A stretch of DNA of 64,000 bases from Micromonospora globbae (lineage in GTDB: Bacteria; Actinomycetota; Actinomycetes; Mycobacteriales; Micromonosporaceae). Under the pieces are notes generated by a model, which did no database searches, was not told the origin of the DNA, and saw only the letters and a program-made list of their open reading frames with translations. Both the position numbers and the translations under genes were made by a program. Within the stretch, counting starts at the first letter, position 1, and each line of letters begins with the position of its first letter. The DNA lies in contig NZ_RAQQ01000003.1 of the NCBI RefSeq assembly GCF_003610785.1, forward strand, positions 310,001 through 374,000, read 5' to 3'. Positions 55,901 through 64,000 of this stretch are shown here, in pieces.

Positions 55901-56644
55901 ACCGCGGCCGGCGGCAGGTCCGGCACCGCCCTGCTGCGGGCGGTGGTGCGGGACGGCTCGGTGCTGCCCGGCGCGTCCGACACCACCACGGGCGACGTGC
56001 GGCGTGCGACCGTGACGTTCACCGAGGGCGGCGTGCCGCTGTGCACGGGCGTGGTGGACCTGCTCGGCTCTCCCGCCGGCAGCGGCTCCGCCTCCTGCGA
56101 GGCCACCCTGCCGACGGGCACGCACACCGTCACCGCCACGGTCGGCGGCCACTACACCGGTGCGACCAGCGCGCAGGTGCGGGTCGCCCCCTCCGACGGG
56201 GCGTTCCTCACCGGTGACGGCACGCTGGACGCGGGCCGGTCCGCGGGGCTCTTCCCGGTCACGCCGGGCTCCCGGGTGACGGTCGACCTGGTCGCGAAGC
56301 CGGCGAAGGCCGGCCGGAGCCCGACCGGCTCGGCGACCGTCGACTTCCGGTCGGCGGGCCGCGACTACCAGATCCGCGGCACCGCCGTCGAGGGCCTCGG
56401 CCTGAGCCGCGCCGGCGACCTGGCGCAGGTGCGGTACCGGGCGAGCCTGCACGACAGCGACGGCAGGCTGGTGGCCGGCGGGCTGACGCTCACGGCGACG
56501 GTGACCGACCGGGGCAGCCCCGGCCGCGACGACACCGTCGGCGTCACGCTCTGGCGGGGCGGTGAACTGCTCTTCTCGTCCGACTGGAGCGGCGCCGGCA
56601 CCGCCGAGGCGCGGCTGGTCGGGGGCAACCTCACCGTCCACTGA
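52940..56644 (+). CDS. Large secreted reprolysin-like (M12B-type) zinc metalloprotease
   Basis: This 1234-residue exported protease has a signal peptide: basic start (RRPRHGSPAGRPKRGR), hydrophobic ATLLVAALAAATLPVLA and AAAA before the mature region near residue 50. A propeptide-like region follows to about 210. The catalytic domain (about 225-460) has HEIGHQFAGNH (386-396) with the three zinc His and catalytic Glu, and SSIMAYAG as the Met-turn. The remaining 770 residues are repeated beta-sandwich domains (Ig/cadherin-like, for example VTIPVRTPFALTGSATDADG) and a C-terminal domain. It probably degrades extracellular protein. AGGAGA precedes the GTG. Confidence 0.92.
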   Translation: MRLTLIRRPRHGSPAGRPKRGRMATLLVAALAAATLPVLAPTPAAAAPAPDSPWQKVDGTPAPTKAGRKATVDAERLAAYTLDRDALRGALERVPQERARSARQQRQVVSLPAPDGSFQRFELVESPVMEAGLAAAHPEITTYAGKGLDDPTATIRADLTPLGFHASVRSTSGAWYIDPYYHLDQSLYASYFARDLRNPHGALIEREDVAAAARALEDEVGAAPAEVPVGPRVLLRTYRVALVTDPSYAAFFGAENVTAAKVTLMNRVTQIYEDETAIRLVLVNATDRTNLNTPALATEPNGPCGAAACFTPAQLSSCGGGTLSRNRIVLGQLVGASNYDVGHIGLGVNGGGVASLGVVGGNGKAQGCTGLPTPVGDYYAVDYVAHEIGHQFAGNHTFNGTQYNCSGGNRSAANSYEPGSGSSIMAYAGICQQDNIQPHSDPYWSHRSYTEITNYVTSTRPAINEVQTVSLRDFDTDGDSFTVSVGGVESAPVVRGVNYTTAGIKAAIESAAGWPAGATVTVAAFGGSGTLNDTGFQVTFGGTLAGTNVDQLALSTVSGASGFVGETAKGGAIDNGGFLVEETGNHAPVVTVPDTVTIPVRTPFALTGSATDADGDAVTYLWEQNDRGAAAGTALVNNTKTNGPLFRVFGQAAYVSPEDTLKYHSPGQNAVTTNPTRVFPDLGQIAAGNTNAKTGACPAAPAPPPTGGASNVPAELVDCYSEFLPTRDWVGLNNDRTLHFKLTARDGRLGGGGVGSADVAVVLAPDAGPFLVTSQGDGAVLDGGSTQTVTWDVAGTDVAPVNARQVRISLSVDGGATFPHVLADAVPNTGSASVTLPNVATDRARIRIEAVGNVFFDLNDADLTIRAVPEVSHDAPTGGVAVQYSDALAPTVTVTASDADTAGAALTASAVGLPAGLSLAVAATSGADTRPGTRSWTVAGATTAAPGDYPVTVTVSDGTGLAASTSFTVRVGAEDAAVSWAGDTLVTTAAGGRSGTALLRAVVRDGSVLPGASDTTTGDVRRATVTFTEGGVPLCTGVVDLLGSPAGSGSASCEATLPTGTHTVTATVGGHYTGATSAQVRVAPSDGAFLTGDGTLDAGRSAGLFPVTPGSRVTVDLVAKPAKAGRSPTGSATVDFRSAGRDYQIRGTAVEGLGLSRAGDLAQVRYRASLHDSDGRLVAGGLTLTATVTDRGSPGRDDTVGVTLWRGGELLFSSDWSGAGTAEARLVGGNLTVH

Positions 56645-56727
56645 CCGCCGACGACGCGGGAGGGCGCCCGGGCGTCCTCCCGCGTCCCGCGGCGCCGGGC
56701 CGGCCCCCGGTGCCGTACCGTCGGGCC

Positions 56728-57390
56728 ATGAACAGCCGACCCGCTGCCGGTGGCGGTCGGTGGGTCGAGGTCGACCCGGCCCGCGTGGCCCGCTGGGTGG
56801 CGGGCTTCACCGACCGGCACGGCCCGCCGAGCGTCAGCATCCAGGCGTACGGGCTGCTGCTGACCGCCCCCGACGGCGCGACCGCCGAACTGCACGCCCC
56901 GCCCGGCGCGCCGCCGACCGACGACGTGCCCGCGTTCGTGGCCGAGGCCACCGCGCCACGCCGGATCGGCCTGCTGCTCGCCCGCAAGGGCGCGGTGGCG
57001 GTCGGGGTCGCCGAGGGCGCCGACCTCGTCGTGTCGAAGGTGGACACCCGTTACGTGCAGGGGCGTACGGCCGCCGGCGGCTGGTCCCAGCAGCGCTTCG
57101 CCCGCCGGCGCGACAACCAGGCGAAGGCGGCGCTGGGCGACGCGGCCGACCTGGCCGTACGCCTGCTGCTGCCGGAGGCGGGCTCGCTGGCCGCCCTGGT
57201 CGTCGGCGGTGACCGGCGGGCCGTCGACACCGTGCTCGCCGACCGGCGGCTCGCGTCGCTGGCGGCGCTGCGTGCCGACCGGCTCCTCGACGTGCCCGAG
57301 CCACGGCACGCCGTGCTCGTCGACGCGGTCGCGGCGGCCCGGGCGGTCCGGATCCTGGTCCGCGACCCCGACCGGGACGCCCGCGCCTGA
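56728..57390 (+). CDS. acVLRF1-family peptidyl-tRNA hydrolase
   Basis: This 220-residue protein is of the actinobacterial Vms1/ANKZF1-like release factor 1 (VLRF1) group. GGWSQQRFARRRDNQAK (117-133) is the family's catalytic stretch, where a Gln (probably Gln121) takes the place of the GGQ of release factors. The protein should cleave peptidyl-tRNA on stalled 50S subunits, the last step of ribosome quality control. Met56728 is chosen because TACCGT lies 6 nt before it (leaderless). It is convergent with the YpfJ-like gene. Confidence 0.8.
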   Translation: MNSRPAAGGGRWVEVDPARVARWVAGFTDRHGPPSVSIQAYGLLLTAPDGATAELHAPPGAPPTDDVPAFVAEATAPRRIGLLLARKGAVAVGVAEGADLVVSKVDTRYVQGRTAAGGWSQQRFARRRDNQAKAALGDAADLAVRLLLPEAGSLAALVVGGDRRAVDTVLADRRLASLAALRADRLLDVPEPRHAVLVDAVAAARAVRILVRDPDRDARA

Positions 57391-57454
57391 CCGACCGCCC
57401 CCGGGTGTGGCGGCCACCACCGCGGAATCGAGCGCGATCGTGGCGCGGACGTGG

Positions 57455-57486
57455 CCGGGCCCCCGGCGGCGGAGCCGGGGGCCCGG
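57455..57486. terminator. Bidirectional terminator hairpin
   Basis: CCGGGCCCCCGGC (57455-57467) pairs perfectly with GCCGGGGGCCCGG (57474-57486), a 13-bp stem with a 6-nt loop, between the convergent acVLRF1 and metallopeptidase genes. Confidence 0.75.
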
Positions 57487-57502
57487 ATGGGGGAGGGAGG
57501 AA

Positions 57503-58414
57503 TCAGCCGTTGCCGAAGGTGTCGCAGGCCTTCGGGTCCCCGCTGGAGTAGCCCCGGGTGAACCACTCCTTGCGCTGGGCCGACGAGCCGTGGGTGAACT
57601 CGTCCGGGTTCACCGGCCGGTTGGCCCGCTCCGAGATGGCGTCGTCGCCGATCTTCTCGGCGGTGTCGATCGCCTGCTGGATGTCCTGCTCGCTGATGCT
57701 CGTGAAGATCTTCTGGCCGCCCGCGTCGGCGGTGCCGGTGGCGTTGCGCGCCCACGCGCCCGCGTAGCAGTCGGCCTGCAGCTCCAGCTTCACCGAGAGC
57801 GCGTTGGCGTTGCCCGGGTCGCGCTGCTGCTGGCGGCGCATCTGCGCCTCGGTGCCGAGCAGGTCCTGCACGTGGTGGCCGTACTCGTGGGCCAGCACGT
57901 ACGGCTGCGCGAACTCGCCCTCGGCGCCGAGCTGGTCGGCGAGCACCCGGTAGAAGCTGAGGTCGATGTAGACCAGGTCGTCGGCGGGGCAGTAGAACGG
58001 GCCGACGCCGGAGTCGGCTCCGCCGCACGCCGTGTTGACGGCCTGGCTGAAGAAGACGGTCTTCGACGGCTGGTACTGCTCGCCGAAGGCCCGGGGCAGC
58101 TCGGCCTGCCAGTACGCCTGGATGGAGTTGACGTAGAGGGTGTTCCGGCAGTCCAACTGCTGGAGCGCGTCGTCCGCCGAGCACTTCTGCTCCAGCGAGG
58201 TGTTGTCGCCCGTCGAGTCGCCGCCACCGTCCAGGGCCGCGTTCAGCCCGAAGCCGCCGCCGAGCAGGGCCACCAGGACCGCGACGACGAGGCCGACGAT
58301 GCCGCCGCGGCCGCCACCGATGGGGATCGGTATCCCGCCGATACCGCCCCCGCCCGAGCCACGGCGGTCGTCCACCTGGCTGGTGTCGATCTGCGCGTTC
58401 TCGTTCAGCTGCAT
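57503..58414 (-). CDS. Neutral zinc metallopeptidase (YpfJ family)
   Basis: This 303-residue protein has a short cytoplasmic N-terminus with a Gly-rich segment (RRGSGGGGIGGIPIPIGGG), one membrane helix (about 38-60) and an extracellular peptidase domain. HEYGHH (176-181) is the zinc-binding HExxH-type motif, with a downstream Glu in LELQADCYAGAWA. Four Cys (such as CSADD, CRNTL, CGG, YCPAD) suggest disulfides. The physiological substrate is unknown. ATG 58414 follows GGGGACA. Confidence 0.9.
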   Translation of the reverse strand: MQLNENAQIDTSQVDDRRGSGGGGIGGIPIPIGGGRGGIVGLVVAVLVALLGGGFGLNAALDGGGDSTGDNTSLEQKCSADDALQQLDCRNTLYVNSIQAYWQAELPRAFGEQYQPSKTVFFSQAVNTACGGADSGVGPFYCPADDLVYIDLSFYRVLADQLGAEGEFAQPYVLAHEYGHHVQDLLGTEAQMRRQQQRDPGNANALSVKLELQADCYAGAWARNATGTADAGGQKIFTSISEQDIQQAIDTAEKIGDDAISERANRPVNPDEFTHGSSAQRKEWFTRGYSSGDPKACDTFGNG

Positions 58415-58536
58415 GTTGTCCCCGATCACCGATTGGGCCGTGAAGGTGCTTGCGGTACCGGACCGGGCCCGGACGCCTGGTTTCGTACCCGATGATCTTG
58501 ATTGGTAATCCGGAGGGAAAGTCGGACGCCGGCCGG

Positions 58537-58542
58537 TACACT
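58537..58542 (+). promoter_or_regulatory. -10 box of the ABC-F leader
   Basis: TACACT lies 7 nt before a GTG that opens a six-codon frame, and about 116 nt before the ABC-F start. No clear -35 box. Confidence 0.5.
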
Positions 58543-58549
58543 TGTCGCC

Positions 58550-58570
58550 GTGCTGCGCTGCGAAGGCTGA
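58550..58570 (+). CDS. Putative six-residue leader peptide
   Basis: GTG CTG CGC TGC GAA GGC TGA encodes Val(Met)-Leu-Arg-Cys-Glu-Gly and stop. It sits exactly where a leaderless transcript from TACACT would start and is followed 8 nt later by a stable hairpin. Regulatory leader peptides are common ahead of antibiotic-resistance ABC-F genes. The short length means it could be chance. Confidence 0.35.
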   Translation: MLRCEG

Positions 58571-58578
58571 ACCGCCCC

Positions 58579-58610
58579 GCGCCGACGGGCCCGTCGCCCG
58601 CCGGCGCTTT
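58579..58610 (+). terminator. Putative attenuator hairpin before the ABC-F gene
   Basis: GCGCCGACGGGC (58579-58590) pairs with GCCCGCCGGCGC (58596-58607), 11 of 12 bp, 5-nt loop, then TTTCG. GACGGGCCCGTC (58584-58595) is an alternative, mutually exclusive palindrome, as an attenuator would need. Confidence 0.5.
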
Positions 58611-58658
58611 CGTGTGCCCTGAGTCAGCCTTCCAGACCCCGAGAGCGAGCCCCACGAA

Positions 58659-60263
<1,605 letters not shown>

Positions 60264-60309
60264 CCCATTCCGCGCGCCCGGCCGGGCTGCCCGGCCCCGG
60301 CCGGCTGCT

Positions 60310-60376
60310 CCCGTCGATCATGAGGTTATTGCCCTTCGCCTCGGCGTGTCGCGGCAATAACCTCATGATCGACGGG
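60310..60376. repeat. Perfect 24-bp palindrome between convergent genes (GATCATGA family)
   Basis: Arms at 60310-60333 and 60353-60376 are exact complements, with a 19-nt loop. The left arm includes CGATCATGAGGTTATTGCC. Same core and same convergent setting as 1840-1904. Confidence 0.8.
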
Positions 60377-60427
60377 ACGGGACGGCGCCGGGGCAGGGCA
60401 GGACGGGCGCCGGGGCGGGGCGGGGAC

Positions 60428-61027
60428 TTACGGGATCAGGGTTGGCAGGTGGGACAGGACGCCGGAGGTGGCCAGGATGACCACGCCGATCGCCACGAAG
60501 AGGGCCGGGACGAGCCAGTGCCCGGCCCGCTCCACGAGGCGGACCACCCGGGGGTGCCCGCCGAGCCAGGCGCCCGCGGCGCACCAGAGCGCGACGAGCA
60601 CCACGAACACCAGCAGGTAGACGGCGCTGTCGGCGGGGCCGAGGGCGCGGAACACCGGCACGTACACGGCCACGTTGTCGGCGCCGTTGGCGATGGTCAC
60701 CCCGGCCACCCCGAGCGCGCCGGTCGCCACGGCCGGTGGCTCCTCGTCGTCGCGGTGGAGCAGCGCGCGGACGCCGAGCGCGATCGGCAGCAGGCCGAGC
60801 AGCCCCGTCCAGGGCTCCGGTACGACCAGCAGCCCGGCCGCGACGACGGCGCTCGCCACCGCCAGCACGCCGATGCCCAGGTACTGCCCGGCGACGATCT
60901 GCCGGCGTCGCGGCCGGCCGGTGGTGCGCGCGGCCACGAAGAACAGGGTCAGGATGACGATGTCGTCGATGTCGGTGGCCGCGAAGACCACGGCGGCGGC
61001 GCCCGCGCTGCCGAGCATGTCGATCAC
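60428..61027 (-). CDS. CadD-like cadmium/cation transporter
   Basis: This 199-residue membrane protein has five predicted helices. ATDIDDIVILTLFF (about 14-27) is the family signature with acidic residues in the first helix, and GVTIANGADNVAVYVPVFR mirrors it in the second half. The CadD/LysE-superfamily transporters give cadmium resistance in staphylococci; here the substrate is unproved. GTG 61027 is preferred because TAGTCT (minus strand, 61040-61035) lies 7 nt before it (leaderless). ATG 61018 is the alternative. Confidence 0.82.
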   Translation of the reverse strand: MIDMLGSAGAAAVVFAATDIDDIVILTLFFVAARTTGRPRRRQIVAGQYLGIGVLAVASAVVAAGLLVVPEPWTGLLGLLPIALGVRALLHRDDEEPPAVATGALGVAGVTIANGADNVAVYVPVFRALGPADSAVYLLVFVVLVALWCAAGAWLGGHPRVVRLVERAGHWLVPALFVAIGVVILATSGVLSHLPTLIP

Positions 61028-61271
61028 GCTCGGCAGACTACGGCCCGGGCCGGCTCGATCGGGCACCCGGAGCCGCCGGCAGCGGGTCGGCCCGCCGCTA
61101 CGCGGGCGGTGGGAGGGACCCGGCTTCCGCAAGGGCGTCACCCTATCGGGAAGCTGACATCGCATAGCGTGTCGGTTGGCGAATAGTTGATATCTGGCGC
61201 ATGATCGTTCGAGGCGGTCTAATAGGTGGGACCGTATCCGAACCGCACAGTCTGGGACGTGAGGACACAGC

Positions 61272-61499
61272 ATGGCAGCCACCGGCACAGCCACCAGCAC
61301 TGAGAAGGGTCGCCGGATCGTCGGAGCCGAGCGTCAGACGCTCGCCAAGGACCTGGTAAAGCGGTACACCTCGGGGGAGAGCATCCGCGCCCTCGCGGCC
61401 TCGACCGGCCGTTCCTACGGCTTCATCCACCGAGTGCTCACCGAGTCCGGCGTGCAGCTGCGCCAGCGCGGCGGCGCCCGGCGTCGCAAGAAGGCGTGA
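61272..61499 (+). CDS. Small helix-turn-helix protein
   Basis: This 75-residue basic protein has a helix-turn-helix: SIRALAASTGRSYGFIHRVL (38-57), with Lys/Arg-rich ends (RQRGGARRRKKA). Similar short HTH proteins are widely conserved beside ABC-F/echA genes in actinobacteria; targets are unknown. The upstream 240 nt (61028-61271) are AT-richer, with several candidate -10 boxes but no clear gene. GTGAGGACAC precedes the ATG. Confidence 0.85.
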   Translation: MAATGTATSTEKGRRIVGAERQTLAKDLVKRYTSGESIRALAASTGRSYGFIHRVLTESGVQLRQRGGARRRKKA

Positions 61500-61602
61500 C
61501 GTACCCCGCGACGACGTTCGTTCGGTCCGCGGTGCCGCATCGCGGCGCGCAGGCCGGATCATCGTCCCGCTCGTTCATCCGCGCCGTCCTTCGGGCCGCC
61601 CG

Positions 61603-62370
61603 GTGACCGCCGAGGCGACCGGAGTACGGCTGGACTGCGACGGGCCGGTCGCGACGGTCACGTTGTGCCGGCCCGACGTGCTCAACGCCCAGACTCCGGC
61701 CATGTGGCGCGCGATGATCGACTTCTCCCGGGAGCTTCCGGGCGACGTCCGCGTCGTGGTCGTGCGCGGTGAGGGCCGCGCGTTCTCCGCCGGCCTCGAC
61801 CTGTCGGTCGCCGGCGCGTCCGGGCCGGGTTCCTTCGTCGAGCTCGCCGGCCTGCCCGAGCAGGAGTGCGCCGACCGGATCGCCGAGTTCCAGGCCGCCT
61901 TCACCTGGCTGCACCGCCCGGACATCATCTCCGTGGCGGCCGTGCAGGGCCACGCCATCGGGGCCGGCTTCCAGCTCGCCCTCGCCTGCGACCTGCGGGT
62001 GCTCGCGCAGGACGCGAAGCTCTCGATGGCCGAGGTGACCCTCGGTCTCGTGCCGGACCTCGCCGGCACCAAGCGCCTGGTCGAGCTGGTCGGCTACTCC
62101 CGGGCGCTGGAGATCTGCGCCACCGGCCGCCGGATGGACGCCGCCGAGGCGGACCGGATCGGGCTCGCCACGCTCGTCGTACCGCCGGCTGACCTCGACG
62201 GGGCGGTGGCCGACCTGACCGCCGGCCTGCTGGCCAACAACCGGGACGCGGTCGTGGAGATCAAGGCGCTGCTCGCCGGTGCCGCCGCCCGCAGCCACGC
62301 CGAGCAGCAGCGGGCGGAACGCGAGGCGCAGACCCGCCGCCTGCGGGACCTCGCCGGGCGGGGAGAATAG
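61603..62370 (+). CDS. Enoyl-CoA hydratase/isomerase family protein
   Basis: This 255-residue crotonase-fold protein has VVVRGEGRAFSAGLDLSVAG (about 50-69) and GHAIGAGFQLALACDLRVLA (about 116-135), which form the oxyanion hole. SMAEVTLGLVPDLAGTKRL follows, with the catalytic Glu and the Gly/Thr site. It probably hydrates or isomerises a fatty acyl-CoA. It is 104 nt downstream of the HTH gene. Confidence 0.9.
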   Translation: MTAEATGVRLDCDGPVATVTLCRPDVLNAQTPAMWRAMIDFSRELPGDVRVVVVRGEGRAFSAGLDLSVAGASGPGSFVELAGLPEQECADRIAEFQAAFTWLHRPDIISVAAVQGHAIGAGFQLALACDLRVLAQDAKLSMAEVTLGLVPDLAGTKRLVELVGYSRALEICATGRRMDAAEADRIGLATLVVPPADLDGAVADLTAGLLANNRDAVVEIKALLAGAAARSHAEQQRAEREAQTRRLRDLAGRGE

Positions 62371-62471
62371 TAAGGACCGTCCGGGAAGATTCGGGTTACG
62401 AGCGAGGTTGTCACACTCGTCGGGAGAATTGACCCGACGGTGTGGTCGACCCGACGATCCCGGAGGTGAGC

Positions 62472-64000
62472 GTGTCCAACCCGATGGGCGGCGTGGCCGG
62501 CTGGAGCATGCTCCGGTCGATGCGCAACGAGGACGAGGTCTCCGCGCACCGGCTCCGGCGCGGGGTGGCGCGGCGGATCGTGGCGTTCGCCCGGCCCTAC
62601 CGGCGAGACATCATCGTCTTCCTCGTCACCGTCGTGCTGGCCGCGATCATCGGGGTGGCGACGCCGGTGCTCGCCGGTGACGTGATCAACGCGATCAACC
62701 GGGGCGGGTCCGAAGCCGGTTCGCTGGTGGTCCGTCTGGCGCTGATCATCGCCGGCCTCGCGATCGCCGACGCGCTGCTCTCCCTCGCGCAACGGTGGTA
62801 CTCGGCGCGCATCGGCGAGGGCATCATCCTCGACCTGCGCACACGGGTCTACGACCACGTGCAGCGCATGCCGTTGCAGTTCTTCACCCGGACCCAGACC
62901 GGCGCCCTGGTGAGCCGCCTCAACAACGACGTGCTCGGCGCCCAGCGGGCCTTCACCTCGACGCTCTCCGGCGTGGTCAGCAACGTCATCCAGCTCGTGC
63001 TGACCGCCGGCGTCATGTTCACCCTCTCCTGGCAGATCACGGCCCTGTCGCTCGTGCTGCTGCCGCTCTTCATCATCCCGGCCCGGCGCGTCGGCCGCCG
63101 CCTCGCCGACATCACCCGCGAGGCGTACAACCTGGACGCCAAGATGAACGCCACCATGACCGAGCGGTTCGGCGTGGCCGGCGCCCTGCTGGTCAAGCTG
63201 TTCGGCCAGCCGGAGGCGGAGGCGCGCCGGTTCGCCGTGCGGGCCGAGCGGGTGCGCGACATCGGCATCCAGTCCGCCATGTACTCGCGGACGTTCTTCG
63301 TGGCCATGCTGCTCGTCGCCTCGCTCGCCCAGGCCCTCACGTACGGGCTGGGCGGCTGGCTCGCCGTCGGCGGCCACGTCAGCGCCGGCACCGTCGTGAC
63401 GCTCGCGCTGCTGCTCACCCGGCTGTACGGCCCGCTGACCGCCCTCTCCAACGTCCGTGTCGACGTGATGAGCGCGCTGGTCTCCTTCGACCGGGTCTTC
63501 GAGGTGCTCGACCTGCGCCCGGCGATCGAGGAGAAGCCCGACGCCGTGCCGGTGCCGCGGGGCAACGGCCGCGTCGAGTTCCGCGACGTCCGGTTCCGCT
63601 ACCCGAGCGCCGTGGAGATCTCGCTCGCGTCGCTGGAGGAGGTGGCCACGCTCGACCGTACGGTCAACGAGCCGGTGCTGCGCGGCGTCTCCTTCACCGT
63701 CGAGCCGGGGCAGATGGTGGCCCTCGTGGGCCCGTCCGGTGCCGGCAAGTCGACGCTGTCCATGCTGATCCCGCGCGTCTACGACGTCACCGACGGCCAG
63801 GTGCTGGTCGGCGGCGTCGACGTGCGGGACGCCACCCTGGCCTCGCTGCGCGACGAGATCGGCGTGGTCACCCAGGACTCGCACCTGTTCCACGAGACGA
63901 TCCGCGAGAACCTGCGGTACGCGAAGCCGGACGCCACCGACGACGAACTCTGGGCGGCGCTGGCCGGCGCGCAGGTCGCCGACCTGATCCGGTCCCTGCC
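62472..64000 (+). CDS. ABC transporter, fused permease/ATPase (exporter type), 3'-truncated by window
   Basis: An MsbA/BmrA-type half-transporter of which 509 codons are in the window. The membrane domain has helices at about 40-62, 72-95, 150-185 and 260-310; PLQFFTRTQTGALVSRLNND is the coupling-helix-1 region. The ATPase domain starts near 355 (VEFRDVRFRYPSA) with Walker [12 protein letters not shown] (about 421-431) and Q-loop VVTQDSHLF. LSGGQ and Walker B lie beyond the edge. The start GTG 62472 (Val-Ser-Asn-Pro-Met) has GGAGGT 4 nt upstream; GTG 62466 or 62442 and ATG 62484 are in frame. Confidence 0.9.
   Translation, partial: MSNPMGGVAGWSMLRSMRNEDEVSAHRLRRGVARRIVAFARPYRRDIIVFLVTVVLAAIIGVATPVLAGDVINAINRGGSEAGSLVVRLALIIAGLAIADALLSLAQRWYSARIGEGIILDLRTRVYDHVQRMPLQFFTRTQTGALVSRLNNDVLGAQRAFTSTLSGVVSNVIQLVLTAGVMFTLSWQITALSLVLLPLFIIPARRVGRRLADITREAYNLDAKMNATMTERFGVAGALLVKLFGQPEAEARRFAVRAERVRDIGIQSAMYSRTFFVAMLLVASLAQALTYGLGGWLAVGGHVSAGTVVTLALLLTRLYGPLTALSNVRVDVMSALVSFDRVFEVLDLRPAIEEKPDAVPVPRGNGRVEFRDVRFRYPSAVEISLASLEEVATLDRTVNEPVLRGVSFTVEPGQMVALVGPSGAGKSTLSMLIPRVYDVTDGQVLVGGVDVRDATLASLRDEIGVVTQDSHLFHETIRENLRYAKPDATDDELWAALAGAQVADLIRSL

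Noticed and set aside
52976..56641. 1221-codon open frame antisense to the secreted protease
   Set aside because: The plus-strand frame has a signal peptide and zinc motif; the antisense product has none.
58520..58542. Possible RecA-NDp site before the ABC-F leader (GTCGGAC ... TACACT)
   Set aside because: The spacing is one base off the N8 rule and the upstream box is incomplete.

Overview
The window is a very GC-rich (roughly 72-74% by eye), gene-dense piece of an actinobacterial chromosome. Gene content and order (uvrA/uvrC, rapZ-yvcK-whiA, gap-pgk-tpiA-secG, rbpA, the opcA/zwf/pgi/tal/tkt block, ctaB/ctaA, and a SufR-led suf operon), together with short dispersed elements I associate with Micromonospora, point to Micromonosporaceae, most likely Micromonospora or a close relative. 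This placement is inference from family knowledge; no 16S gene is present. I saw no tRNA, rRNA, CRISPR array, prophage, insertion sequence or replication origin.

Layout. 0.1-12.7 kb is mixed accessory/housekeeping: a class A beta-lactamase-like hydrolase and a methyltransferase (divergent), typA, a DedA protein fused to a degenerate PAP2 domain, a lipoprotein transglycosylase, an MMPL exporter with a divergent MarR regulator and a clear operator, a possible cell-wall peptidase, an ArsR-MFS pair and a cold-shock protein. 12.8-17 kb: methyltransferase, a second DedA, MBL-fold hydrolase, a mycothiol-dependent-type enzyme, rsgA. 17-25 kb: excision repair and recombination (uvrA, uvrC, recQ) with a Rieske lipoprotein between uvrA and uvrC. 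25-32.3 kb: rapZ-yvcK-whiA, then gap-pgk-tpiA-secG and rbpA. 32.3-40.8 kb, minus strand: tkt-tal-pgi-zwf-opcA-pgl, the pentose-phosphate set. 41-51.7 kb: ctaB, a small unknown protein, an ATP-grasp enzyme, ctaA, then sufR-sufB-sufD-Rieske-sufC-sufS-sufU-sufT. 52-64 kb: LysE-type exporter, large secreted metalloprotease, acVLRF1-type ribosome-rescue hydrolase, YpfJ-like metallopeptidase, an ABC-F ATPase with an attenuator-like leader, CadD-like transporter, small HTH protein, enoyl-CoA hydratase, and an ABC exporter cut by the window edge.

The coding content is mostly conventional. The more interesting signal is between genes: (1) promoters resembling the LexA-independent RecA-NDp/PafBC consensus, with the right spacing, ahead of uvrA, uvrC and (weaker) recQ; (2) about eleven genes with a TAnnnT -10 box 6-7 nt before the start codon, the layout of leaderless mRNAs; (3) a possible six-codon leaderless leader peptide plus hairpin ahead of the ABC-F gene; (4) a dispersed element that carries the stop codon of one gene and the start codon of the next, once in the pentose-phosphate operon and once in the suf operon; (5) near-perfect GATCATGA palindromes between convergent genes; (6) short tandem repeats that re-copy the stop codon just downstream of three genes.
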